A stretch of DNA of 64,000 nucleotides from CAVQEK01 sp963711495 (GTDB lineage Bacteria > Bacteroidota > Bacteroidia > Cytophagales > Cyclobacteriaceae), in contig CAVQEK010000004.1 in the NCBI GenBank assembly GCA_963711495.1, forward strand, positions 1,612,001 to 1,676,000, read 5' to 3'. Below, piece after piece: positions 56,902 through 64,000 of this stretch. The position numbers were made by a program, and so were the translations under genes. The notes under the pieces are model-generated. The model was not told where the DNA came from, did no database searches, and worked only from the letters and a program-made list of their open reading frames with translations. Every line of letters begins with the position of its first letter. Positions within the stretch are counted from its first letter, which is position 1.

Positions 56902-57810
56902 CTAATTGGCCAATTCTGGATAAGTCAGTTTGCCGGCTTTTCCCTCGAAACATTTGGCCAATTGAGCCGTCGTACTCAGCATGGCCACCTGCAACGGACT
57001 TTTCTGGTCGTTCAATAAACAATCGGCGTTCAGGACATTCAACAAAATGGCTTTCTTCTCTTTGTCAAGGTTGTGATAGTCGGGATAGTGTTCCCTCATT
57101 TCCCAAACCTGCATATCGACGAACGGCCGATACGGCTCCATGATGTCATCAGCGAGGCAAAAATCGTTGTACCGGCTGTGGTGGTGGATCCCCAGGGTAG
57201 GTAAGAGGCCTGCGGTGGTAAGCGCACGCGCTACCGCTGCCCGGACGATGGCATAGCCATAATTCAATACATTGTTGGGTGGCATGCCGCTGCGCTCCCT
57301 TTTAAAATCCTCGCCAAACAACTTAGGCCAATAATAACGGGCCGCCTTGGCTTCCCGTGCGGTATTATCTCCGCTTTTTACATCGGCGGCCATCTTGTTC
57401 ATCGGTTCCCAGATTTTGGTATCGTTAGCCCTGGCTGTTGTTTTGAGCACCAGGCCCTGGTTCTGTATCTTGGCCTGGATGGTTTGCTGCCACAACTGCT
57501 TCTTCAGTGGCTCTTTGGCACTTACCTGGTGCCTGAAGCGCTCTTGCTGAATGTAGTGGCCGCTTAAATGAAACAGCATGGACGAAGGCATGTGGCTTCG
57601 GTCCGTGAAGACCACAGCCACATTGTTGGCGGCCAGTTCCTGCAGCAGGTATTTGGATATAGATGTCTGGGGATGGTCAATCACCAGGAACCCCAGGTCC
57701 TCTACCGGGGTGGTCCTTATCTCCCCGGAATTTTTATCAGTAAGGGTGAGTTGCAGGTCTTTCACCGATAAATGATAAGGATTTTCAATGGAAATGATGC
57801 GTTTGATCAT
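56902..57810 (-). CDS. cas1: CRISPR-associated endonuclease Cas1 (type II)
   Basis: 302 residues from the ATG at 57810 (MIKRIISIENPYHLS). A longer frame to 57852 adds 14 residues across the upstream terminator, so it is not used. It is a type II Cas1: the N-terminal beta domain is followed by the helical catalytic domain. The metal ligands are visible as Glu in NTAREAKAARYYWPKLFG, His in LGIHHHSRYNDFCLADD and Glu in DIMEPYRPFVDMQVW. It integrates new spacers together with Cas2. A strong terminator just upstream separates it from the gene before it, so it must have its own promoter. Confidence 0.96.
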   Translation of the reverse strand: MIKRIISIENPYHLSVKDLQLTLTDKNSGEIRTTPVEDLGFLVIDHPQTSISKYLLQELAANNVAVVFTDRSHMPSSMLFHLSGHYIQQERFRHQVSAKEPLKKQLWQQTIQAKIQNQGLVLKTTARANDTKIWEPMNKMAADVKSGDNTAREAKAARYYWPKLFGEDFKRERSGMPPNNVLNYGYAIVRAAVARALTTAGLLPTLGIHHHSRYNDFCLADDIMEPYRPFVDMQVWEMREHYPDYHNLDKEKKAILLNVLNADCLLNDQKSPLQVAMLSTTAQLAKCFEGKAGKLTYPELAN

Positions 57811-57826
57811 GAGTGAAAAAATAATA

Positions 57827-57874
57827 AAAAAAGTCACCATGCTTCTTTCCAACCACCCAGAGAAGCACGATGAC
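57827..57874 (-). terminator. Rho-independent terminator upstream of cas1
   Basis: On the minus strand, GTCATCGTGCTTCT (57874-57861) pairs with AGAAGCATGGTGAC (57846-57833): 14 bp with two G-U pairs and a 14-nt loop, followed by TTTTTTTATTATTTTTT. It ends the transcript of the 215-residue gene and lies only 17 bp before the cas1 start codon. Confidence 0.88.
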
Positions 57875-57889
57875 TTTAATGAAAAATAA

Positions 57890-58537
57890 TTATGATTTCA
57901 CCACAATACCTAGTTTTTCCAGTTGCTGGGGATTGTCGCTCAGGGCTACCCGTAATACACCGATGAACTCACTGAACCATTTTTGCAGTTGGTCCAGTTT
58001 GGCATCGCGTATTTGGGTTGATTCCTGCGCTTCACCCAACTCCTTGTTGGCCTTTTGATTGGCCGTTTCCACGGCATCGACCAGTTTTACTTCACCCTTT
58101 AGTTTTTCGGTGGAATACCCATATTGCTGCATTTTCTGCAACCATTTGGGGTTACCCATCAGGTTACCGTAATAGGTTTTGGCCTGGTTTAGCCAGCCAC
58201 TGATGCTTCGTTTCCGGTCGCCATTCAATTGCAATGCCGCCAGTGCTCCAGGGTCGTCATTGAAAGCAATACGGGCAATTTTCACGCTTTTCATATACAC
58301 TTTATGGGCTATTTCCCAGGCATCATCGCGTGCTTTGGTGGCACCATACTGATCGCCGTATTCCTTTTGTTGTTGTTGGTTGAGGGCCACGGTTTCCTTG
58401 AGCAATTTTTGCCCGACTTCAATGCGGGCCTTGTCAAAAGTATACACCTGAAGCTCCTGCATGATCTGCTCGTCATTGAGCGCATTGGTAATGGCCAAAT
58501 CGGCCGAGGTCAAAAGACCATCGATCGCGTTGTTCAT
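57890..58537 (-). CDS. Helical protein of two repeated halves, unknown function
   Basis: 215 residues, all-helical by composition. The two halves of about 90 residues are alike. In half 1, VYTFDKARIEVGQKLLKETV is followed by QKEYGDQYGATKARDDAWEI and SVKIARIAFNDDPGALAAL. In half 2, YGYSTEKLKGEVKLVDAVET is followed by NKELGEAQESTQIRDAKLD and FIGVLRVALSDNPQQLEKL. I have the impression that such proteins occur, often in several copies, in Bacteroidota, but I know no function. It sits between cas9 and cas1 on the same strand and ends at a terminator. Whether it serves the CRISPR system or is a passenger is open. Confidence 0.8.
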   Translation of the reverse strand: MNNAIDGLLTSADLAITNALNDEQIMQELQVYTFDKARIEVGQKLLKETVALNQQQQKEYGDQYGATKARDDAWEIAHKVYMKSVKIARIAFNDDPGALAALQLNGDRKRSISGWLNQAKTYYGNLMGNPKWLQKMQQYGYSTEKLKGEVKLVDAVETANQKANKELGEAQESTQIRDAKLDQLQKWFSEFIGVLRVALSDNPQQLEKLGIVVKS

Positions 58538-58735
58538 GGTTCTAAAAATTTAAAAGTGAAACAAACATTAAAACTTCACGGAACCACACCACAAAATGAC
58601 AGGTTCCATGAGATATCTTATACCATCCTCCATGAACTATCAAAGTGACTGCTTTTCAGTCATTCCTTCCTGTATTGAGTATTATCAGACATCGTATTTT
58701 TCTTATTTCAAACGCCGCATTCCCAATGACTTTCA

Positions 58736-58978
58736 GCGGCGTACCATATTCTCATGAGCGGCGCATCCATAATTCCATGCGGCGTATCCATTTTTCGAGC
58801 GGCGCATCCATTTTCTCATGCGGCGCATTCATTTTTTCAGCGGCGCATTCATTTTCCCATGCGGCGCATCCATTTTTTCGTGCGGCGCATCCATTTTCTC
58901 ATGCGGCGCATCCATTTTCTCTGTGCGGCGCATCCATTTTCTCATGCGGCGTATTCATATTATCAAGCGGCGCATGCG
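58736..58978. repeat. 21-bp minisatellite, 12 copies
   Basis: Twelve GCGGCG starts follow each other at 20-22 bp. The typical unit is GCGGCGCATCCATTTTCTCA plus T. Unit lengths from left to right are 22, 21, 20, 21, 20, 21, 21, 21, 22, 21 and 21. On the minus strand a 21-bp unit would code EKMDAPH, but the off-size units break the frame. It is more G+C rich than its surroundings and lies between the 215-residue gene and cas9. Confidence 0.88.
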
Positions 58979-59147
58979 TTTTTTGTGCCGATGTCATGAT
59001 TTTTACCATCGGTTTCATCATTCCCTGTACATAGTTATCATAGATCTTTATGGACTTTTCCCGGAGCATGTTCCCGGCATTGCCCGGCAGGATCAATCCC
59101 GGCGCGCCAAGGCCGGCTATCTTTACAAATTCAGCGCGCTTCATCAT
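58899..59147 (-). CDS. Small Tat-like signal ORF running into the minisatellite
   Basis: 82 residues. It starts at 59147, overlapping the cas9 stop codon (ATGATGA). The N-terminus MKRAEFVKIAGLGAPGLILP looks like a twin-arginine-type export signal with KR in place of RR. About 40 unremarkable residues follow, then MNTPHEKMDAPHRENGCAA, where the minisatellite begins and a 22-bp unit shifts the frame to a stop. Without that extra base the frame would run on through further heptads. No family is recognised. Real translation is uncertain. Confidence 0.4.
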   Translation of the reverse strand: MMKRAEFVKIAGLGAPGLILPGNAGNMLREKSIKIYDNYVQGMMKPMVKIMTSAQKTHAPLDNMNTPHEKMDAPHRENGCAA

Positions 59148-60328
59148 ATTTTTTCGATTTTGTTAGCGGGTGTGATTTTTACTTTGATGGGATTAAAGGT
59201 TAACCAGCCTGTTACACCTTGACCAAAACTCTGTATTCTTACGTAATATGGACGAAATTCCCTATTGTGGGTTGATTCCAAATGATGTCGGAATTCGTAA
59301 TACTTTGAGGAAACTGCTTCACATCTATAAAGATACTTGCTTAGCATGGCATAATCTGCATCCTTTATTTCAGTATCTTCAATAATACCTCTTGCTCTAT
59401 CTTTTTCATAAAGACCTTTGAACAAAAACAATTCATTCTTTTCAAGCGACTCAACAAATACATTGCCATCTCTAGGTTTTTTATCAATAGCTTCTTCACC
59501 CTGTTTAACACGCTCAATGGCATCCCAGAAAGGGACTACTTTTTCAGTCAATCCTCCGTCAAGAGTTCTATAAATAGATACATGATGGTTATTTCCCGGA
59601 TCAACGTACTGATTATAATCGTTTGCTTCGTTTTTGACGAGATGCAATCCTTGCATTTCCTTCAAGAACTTAGCATTCTTTAGAATACGCTTGACACGGA
59701 CTTTTTTAATTGGCACGGGCTTTCTTTCAAAGACGTGATCTTCTTTTTTAAGTCGTTGATACCTTTTGCCTTTATTTGGCATGAAAAAGTTAAGGTTTTT
59801 GAGCATCTTAGAAACTTTTTCCTTTATTTGCTTTTCATTTTTCTTTTCCTCTTTTGATAGCTTTTCGTCATTCAATAACTTTTTAAAGATTAATGCTTCT
59901 TTATCATCTAGGCTGATTGGCTTCTCCCTGCCTTGCTTGTCTTTTAAAATTGCAGTTGAATGCAAAATCGTTTCTATGATTACATTTTTAACCTTTTCAT
60001 CAACAATATTTCTAAGTTGAATAACACTAAGACTTTTTACGTCATCCCGTTTCACGTATTCCGAATTTTGACATTCCTTATTTTTCCCATAAAAGGTTTT
60101 ATCATGCAACTGTCCTCTTACAGCCATACCTCTGGCAGGGAGTGTTTTGCCATTTTTGTCGATTTTTTTTCTAACTTCTGTCAAAATCTTATCATTCTGT
60201 TTATAGGATACAAATATCATTTCGGCAGCCTCTTTGACAGATTGATGAAAATTATTCCATGGTTCAGGAAAATTCAATTGCTCTTTATCAAATGTTCTTG
60301 TTCTTTTCTTTTCCTTCTCGCTGAGCAT
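59144..60328 (-). CDS. Cas9 fragment 4: C-terminal WED/PAM-interacting part
   Basis: 394 residues from the ATG at 60328; the true frame continues from fragment 3. NFPEPWNNFHQSVKEAAEMI directly after the RuvC-III part is typical of Cas9, as is the long Lys-rich segment. NHHVSIYRTLDGGLTEKVVPF and FWDAIERVKQGE are the wedge/PAM-interacting region of type II-C enzymes. The last codons overlap a small ORF at 59147. A junction at about 60315 (GGAAAAGAAAAGAAC) joins it to fragment 3. Confidence 0.9.
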   Translation of the reverse strand: MLSEKEKKRTRTFDKEQLNFPEPWNNFHQSVKEAAEMIFVSYKQNDKILTEVRKKIDKNGKTLPARGMAVRGQLHDKTFYGKNKECQNSEYVKRDDVKSLSVIQLRNIVDEKVKNVIIETILHSTAILKDKQGREKPISLDDKEALIFKKLLNDEKLSKEEKKNEKQIKEKVSKMLKNLNFFMPNKGKRYQRLKKEDHVFERKPVPIKKVRVKRILKNAKFLKEMQGLHLVKNEANDYNQYVDPGNNHHVSIYRTLDGGLTEKVVPFWDAIERVKQGEEAIDKKPRDGNVFVESLEKNELFLFKGLYEKDRARGIIEDTEIKDADYAMLSKYLYRCEAVSSKYYEFRHHLESTHNREFRPYYVRIQSFGQGVTGWLTFNPIKVKITPANKIEKI

Positions 60329-60737
60329 AATATTTACTTAATCTCCAAAAGTATGATTGTTCCGAAAGTGCAATTGTTATGGCATCAATTGCGTGATGAC
60401 GTTGGTCTTCCCGGTTTTTCTTCGGGTCAAATTTAATTTCGCCCGAGTATTTGTCTACCCAGATGTTGCCTTCGACTATTTTTTGACCTTCTTCAGCTAT
60501 AGGCGGATCATTCTCTACACGTTCAAACTGTCTGCCATTTGAAACTATGTCAAACAGAGCCCAGTATTTTCCTGGTTCCATGTCTGTTTCAAATCTATGC
60601 TCATAATCAATATCAGAACAGAAAATGCCTTCATCATTTATTGCTCCTTGTATTACAATCTGATTGGGATCACATTTCGGCTTCTCATTTACGGCCCGTT
60701 CGAAAGTAACATCATTATAGTTCGGATCCAGAAGCAA
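60288..60737 (-). CDS. Cas9 fragment 3: repeat insert and RuvC-III
   Basis: 149 residues counted from an internal start; the frame is actually open from about 60890, where fragment 2 should continue. It holds the last two repeat units (NDGKYWLLLDPNYNDVTFER, EPGKYWALFDIVSNGRQFER) and the RuvC-III motif NREDQRHHAIDAITIALSEQ, with the catalytic His and Asp. It then runs into an A-rich stretch where the frame is lost. The normal continuation is fragment 4. Confidence 0.88.
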   Translation of the reverse strand: MLLDPNYNDVTFERAVNEKPKCDPNQIVIQGAINDEGIFCSDIDYEHRFETDMEPGKYWALFDIVSNGRQFERVENDPPIAEEGQKIVEGNIWVDKYSGEIKFDPKKNREDQRHHAIDAITIALSEQSYFWRLSKYYAQREGKEKNKNI

Positions 60738-61285
60738 CCAATATTTGCCGTCATTTTCTGAAGTTTTGCATTGGTAGAGATATGAAGTGAAAATGCCTTC
60801 TATTATCTGTCCATATAACAGTAATTCTTTTCCTGTCCTATCCGGCTCTTTAACCTTTTTGAGATTTTTGAAATTTTTTACTCTTTAGGGCAATTGAAGC
60901 CCAGTATTTTCCATCTGCCACTCCGATAGCCTTTACAGATAAGGAACCAAGACTGTCACTTATAAATTTTTCTTTTTTCACCTCGCCTCTTAAAACTACT
61001 CTGGTTTCATTTGTGTCTGGCTTGTCGCGGAATATCTTGGTTAGTTCCTTCGGTTCGGAAAGATGAAGGATACGCCAGTATTCCCCATCGGGTAATTCTT
61101 CATCAATAAGTTCCCTGTAAGGAGTAAACTTTTCTGCGGAGCGAAATTCATTCTTCTTAATTACTCCTGCAAGTGTCGTTTGATTGGCCTTGATCGCAGG
61201 TTTTGGGTTATATATGCACTGTGAGGTGATCTGTTTGTTGGATTCATCTACTACCAAATAATAGGGATACACTTTATCTGCTTCA
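60455..61285 (-). other. Five-fold tandem repeat insert inside Cas9
   Basis: Between HNH and RuvC-III five units of about 55-61 residues follow each other. Their core motifs lie near 61266 (VYPYYLVVDES), 61083 (PDGEYWRILHLSEP), 60908 (ADGKYWASIALKS), 60743 (NDGKYWLLLDP) and 60568 (EPGKYWALFDIVS). Each unit ends in a LxGxI/V step (TTLAGVI, VVLRGEV, LLLYGQI, IVIQGAI, KIVEGNI) before the next. Composition suggests small beta-hairpin modules. The pattern continues across the frameshift at 60870, which shows the break is later than the repeats. Confidence 0.8.
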
Positions 61286-63501
61286 ATATCAATATCAGGT
61301 ATTTCAATATTCATCACGGGTTGCAGTATGTTATTTACACCCCATAAATGGCGAAGTTCGGCTGTCAAGCCCCCTGGCATGGCAAAGACATTTTCACAAA
61401 TATTGGAGAGCAGTTCCTTAGCCTTTCTGCTCATATAGCGCATATCATTTTTTTGCCTTTCTATGAAGTTGTCCAGTTTAAACTCCGTTTCAGCTGTAAA
61501 CCGTTTGGCTTTGTTGTATGGCAATAGTCTGAAAGCCCGCTGTTTTAGTTCTTCCCATGACCTTACATTCCATAGTTTCTCATCACTATTTTCTTTGTAG
61601 AACTGGTAGGGCGTTTTTTCGCCTTTAAGTGCATTGAATTTCGCATCACAAAGAGTTTTATTAATAAAATTGTCATCCAAGGAAATGCTTTTGGGAACAA
61701 TGTGCTCTATTTGCACCCGATTTTCTTCTCCAAGCACATCCTGAATATTTAATGTTTGTCCGGTATAAGGACATTGAATTTTGCCGGCCCGGAATTCAAT
61801 TTCTTGAGCAAGCAAGTACTTTTGAATATTTTCCCGGCTATGGCGAAGGCCATACTCCGTAAGTCGTCTTCTGGCTCCATCATTTTTAACTCTATTGTCA
61901 GTAATGGATTTTGTGAGTTCATGACGTTTTCTCTTGCTGTTTTTTAGATCACGCCCTAACTCGATATTTATCTGATCAAATTTCCCGTACTCTTCAATAA
62001 GTTTATTGACAAGTCGCTTCATTTCATTAAGTCCATTCTGCACAATTGGATTTCTAAGATTTTCAACGATAGGTAGTCTATCTACCATCTTTTTTATTAC
62101 CACATCCTGACTGTGATGATATAATTTCTGGAATGCTAAGTCATTTTCCTCAAAGCCATAATCATTAGTGGCAAGGTATGCTTTGATCTTTTTAATGGCT
62201 TCTCCCTCCCTATTTCCTAGCAGGCGATTTACTATGATAATTTCTTTTTCAATTTCATCCCAACTGGCTCGGAAGTATTGCCACCGTTTGCCAAAAGCAT
62301 TCCTAACGCCTGCAAGCAATATGGCTTCACTATGTTTGTAGAAATTTCCCTTCGTATCTTGTTTATTCAAATAGTGCAGAATATTCTTCGTTGCTTTCAG
62401 TGAAATATTTGAGTAGCCGTCCTTCAGCACTATTCCCCCTTTTCTTACTCCATCTTTTTCCTTTCCCAAAATGGCATCTTTGTGTTTCTCGTCAAGATTA
62501 AAATCCTTATTTAGCTTTTCATAAAGCATTTCCTTGTCATCGTAGAAATAAAAGCAATGCCAGATTCGTTCATAGCCGTATTCCCTTTTTTCCTCATTCT
62601 CCCCATTTTCATCAACAGTATTCTTATATTCCTTATACCAGATCTCATCGGGAAACATGGGTTTAATACTTGCTATAGTATGATTACCTGGAATGATAAA
62701 GTCATCATTATAATTAAACTTTTCATATGCAAGATTGAGTTTCTTCTTTACCTCCGAAAATTTGAAGCTGCCTACTTCAGAATTAATCAGGTCAACAACC
62801 ACTTTTCTCTGGCTTTCATCCAGTCGTTGTTTCGTCCCGTATTCAATGTTGTTAATAAACTCATATGCCCGTTTTTCTTCAAAAACAGGATGTGAAACAG
62901 GACAAGGAGTTGGCCCAATGGTTATCCATTTCTTTTTCTTCTTATCATAGAATTTTCGACTTTCCAGGCTGCATTTTCCAACCAGCGATTTTTGTGAGTG
63001 AAGAGGACGTTGATAAAATAATGTGCTGTTGTTGCTTTTGAATTTTACGCCTTCTTTTTCCGGTTCAATGAGTCCTCCTAAATATTCTTTGAGCAAAACA
63101 GCCTTCACAGTAGTAACCTTATAAAGATTATTTACTTTTTCCATTATCACATTGTCGGCTCCGTATGCGACTCTAAGGTGAGCCACCTTCTTTTTGTTCC
63201 GATTATTTTCGATACTTCCTTTCAGGTAGCGGTTTTTTTTCTGTTTAACCTTTACATTGGCAATGCCTAACCTGGGAGCCTGATTCTTCCAAATTTCATG
63301 GACTTCACTTACATACATATCTCTTAAGGTATATCGGGCTCTTGCACGTTGAGTGTCATTATCCTGATTGTATGGCTTGTTTTCGATAGGCAAAATTGTA
63401 TTCAGGGCTGAACCAAGAGTCCCATGATTTCTAACAAGATTGTAAGTATCATCTACCCCGACCATTCCTTTTTGTGAGTCGCCTTTATACGATTGTTCCA
63501 T
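60850..63501 (-). CDS. Cas9 fragment 2: REC lobe, RuvC-II, HNH and start of the repeat insert
   Basis: 883 residues. After the N-terminal frameshift comes a long helical recognition lobe, then QINIELGRDLKNSKRKRHEL (RuvC-II), VQIEHIVPKSISLDDNF (HNH, His nucleophile activator) and AELRHLWGVNNILQPV. From about 61280 on the sequence no longer resembles known Cas9 linkers but shows repeated GKYW-type units, and it stops at 60850 after KSKKFQKSQKG. The next frame continues the repeats, so a single base in an A-run breaks the gene here. Confidence 0.9.
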   Translation of the reverse strand: MEQSYKGDSQKGMVGVDDTYNLVRNHGTLGSALNTILPIENKPYNQDNDTQRARARYTLRDMYVSEVHEIWKNQAPRLGIANVKVKQKKNRYLKGSIENNRNKKKVAHLRVAYGADNVIMEKVNNLYKVTTVKAVLLKEYLGGLIEPEKEGVKFKSNNSTLFYQRPLHSQKSLVGKCSLESRKFYDKKKKKWITIGPTPCPVSHPVFEEKRAYEFINNIEYGTKQRLDESQRKVVVDLINSEVGSFKFSEVKKKLNLAYEKFNYNDDFIIPGNHTIASIKPMFPDEIWYKEYKNTVDENGENEEKREYGYERIWHCFYFYDDKEMLYEKLNKDFNLDEKHKDAILGKEKDGVRKGGIVLKDGYSNISLKATKNILHYLNKQDTKGNFYKHSEAILLAGVRNAFGKRWQYFRASWDEIEKEIIIVNRLLGNREGEAIKKIKAYLATNDYGFEENDLAFQKLYHHSQDVVIKKMVDRLPIVENLRNPIVQNGLNEMKRLVNKLIEEYGKFDQINIELGRDLKNSKRKRHELTKSITDNRVKNDGARRRLTEYGLRHSRENIQKYLLAQEIEFRAGKIQCPYTGQTLNIQDVLGEENRVQIEHIVPKSISLDDNFINKTLCDAKFNALKGEKTPYQFYKENSDEKLWNVRSWEELKQRAFRLLPYNKAKRFTAETEFKLDNFIERQKNDMRYMSRKAKELLSNICENVFAMPGGLTAELRHLWGVNNILQPVMNIEIPDIDIEADKVYPYYLVVDESNKQITSQCIYNPKPAIKANQTTLAGVIKKNEFRSAEKFTPYRELIDEELPDGEYWRILHLSEPKELTKIFRDKPDTNETRVVLRGEVKKEKFISDSLGSLSVKAIGVADGKYWASIALKSKKFQKSQKG

Positions 63502-64000
63502 CCTCTTTTCCTTTTCTATTGCTTAAAAATCCTCTGCGTTGTATCAAATGATAAAGAATACGGCCGAACACTTCCTTTTCGGTAAATACAAAAGCTTCCC
63601 TCCCATTGCTGGTTTTCAATTCAACACGCTCTTTTATCAAAGCTTCACTTACAGCTTTACTTCTTAACCGGTAGGGATTCAGTTTTAACCAAGCAATAAA
63701 CTTTGGAGATGAGGGGAACTTTCGTCCGTCTTTCTTTTCAATTTTGTTCCACTCAGTCCATGTTTTCAGTTCTATCTCGTTCAGTGGACACATATCTTGG
63801 TAAATGAGTATATCAAGAAGTCTTGCCCGTCTTGTTTTTTTTCGGAAATACTGCCTGCGCATCTGGCGCGCTTGTCTTCGAGTGGCATTTTTTGATTTCT
63901 CTTTTTTTCCCTGACCAAGTTTTTCTACTCCCTCGGGAAAAATTCTTACCCCTGTTCCTAATATCTTTTTTTTGTTATTATCAACCACCGCCCAGCCGAT
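63485..64000 (-). CDS. Cas9 fragment 1: RuvC-I tail and bridge helix (runs off the right edge)
   Basis: The frame is open to the right edge. It begins with IGWAVVDNNKKKILGTGVRI, the second half of RuvC-I, then the bridge helix RRQARQMRRQYFRKKTRRAR, followed by the start of the recognition lobe and HLIQRRGFLSNRKGKEDG. The RGFLSNRK motif is usual in Cas9. The stop at 63485 is premature. Skipping one base near 63490 restores the frame into fragment 2 (YKGDSQKGMVGVDDTYNLV). The start codon is outside the window. Confidence 0.92.
   Translation of the reverse strand: MGWAVVDNNKKKILGTGVRIFPEGVEKLGQGKKEKSKNATRRQARQMRRQYFRKKTRRARLLDILIYQDMCPLNEIELKTWTEWNKIEKKDGRKFPSSPKFIAWLKLNPYRLRSKAVSEALIKERVELKTSNGREAFVFTEKEVFGRILYHLIQRRGFLSNRKGKEDGTIV

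Larger units (their letters stand above)
59144..64000 (-). pseudogene. cas9: Type II-C Cas9, interrupted by three frameshifts and cut by the window edge
   Basis: The four frames joined give a Cas9 of about 1600 residues in the window. The RuvC-I tail IGWAVVD is at the right edge, with the catalytic Asp just outside. Then follow an Arg-rich bridge helix (about 63815-63895), RuvC-II INIELGRDLKNS (about 61960), HNH VQIEHIVPKSISLDDNF (about 61700), a repeat-filled insert (about 60460-61280), RuvC-III RHHAIDAITIAL (about 60390) and the PAM-interacting C-terminus. Breaks lie near 63490, 60870 and 60315; at each, one base must be skipped. Active-site motifs are intact, so either the gene is freshly inactivated or the breaks are sequence errors. 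Lack of a second cas9 in view leaves function open. Confidence 0.9.

Noticed and set aside
57811..57852. A longer start for cas1
   Set aside because: The extension reads through the T-tract and hairpin of the terminator; Cas1 proteins start near MIKRIISIE.
58645..59222. Plus-strand frames rich in AAHPFSHAAHPFF or MRRIHFF
   Set aside because: They read through the minisatellite, whose unit lengths break the frame; no domain or conserved start is seen.

Overview
The window looks like chromosomal DNA of a Bacteroidota bacterium, probably of the Saprospiria/Chitinophagia kind. The evidence is type IX secretion (T9SS) parts and cargo: a T9SS plug protein, a PorP/SprF protein, a CHU_C-type (type B) sorting domain and two type A sorting domains. 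DUF2911 and DUF5060 family proteins, the near absence of Shine-Dalgarno sequences and TAnnTTTG-like promoter elements agree with this. The exact genus cannot be read from the sequence.

Layout. 1-7777 holds general genes: the N-terminal part of a T9SS plug protein, an ECF sigma factor overlapping an anti-sigma-like/beta-barrel fusion, a lipoprotein, an ABC-F ATPase, a DUF2911 protein, a dCMP deaminase and MurB. 7833-27235 is one long minus-strand cluster, read from right to left: a 4002-residue repeat adhesin with a type B sorting domain, a PorP/SprF protein, a PD40-OmpA protein, a TPR protein and a 1068-residue Ig-like repeat protein. Together they look like a secreted giant surface protein with its outer-membrane partners. 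27492-33192 holds a membrane glycosyltransferase, a DegT aminotransferase overlapping a HAD phosphatase, a Gfo/Idh/MocA oxidoreductase, and a membrane protein plus MarR regulator that share an identical 14-bp operator. 33222-33812 is empty. 33813-40920 holds a DUF5060-type glycosidase, a PD40 protein and two tandem 558-residue T9SS cargo paralogs. 41211-41762 is a decayed RelE/ParE-type toxin-antitoxin pair; the flanking stretches 40921-41210 and 41820-42057 show nothing recognisable. 42058-51908 holds two tandem sialate O-acetylesterases, a YdeI and an SRPBCC gene next to an AraC regulator, a frameshifted APC permease, an exported nitrilase and a Rossmann-fold protein.

The right end (51928-64000) is a type II-C CRISPR-Cas locus. 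It has a 35-repeat array (36-bp repeats, about 30-bp spacers) on the plus strand, followed directly by a candidate tracrRNA on the same strand and a bidirectional terminator. cas2, cas1 and cas9 lie on the minus strand. The cas genes are pulled apart: a DUF559 nuclease gene and six palindromic elements (five in a 269-bp tandem array) lie between cas1 and cas2. A duplicated helical protein of unknown function and a 21-bp minisatellite lie between cas9 and cas1. Cas9 runs off the right edge, is broken by three frameshifts, and carries an unusual block of five tandem repeats of about 58 residues between HNH and RuvC-III.

The most interesting points are the repeat block inside Cas9, the nuclease-plus-palindrome element that interrupts cas1-cas2, and the array/tracrRNA arrangement with the degenerate repeat at the crRNA-upstream end.
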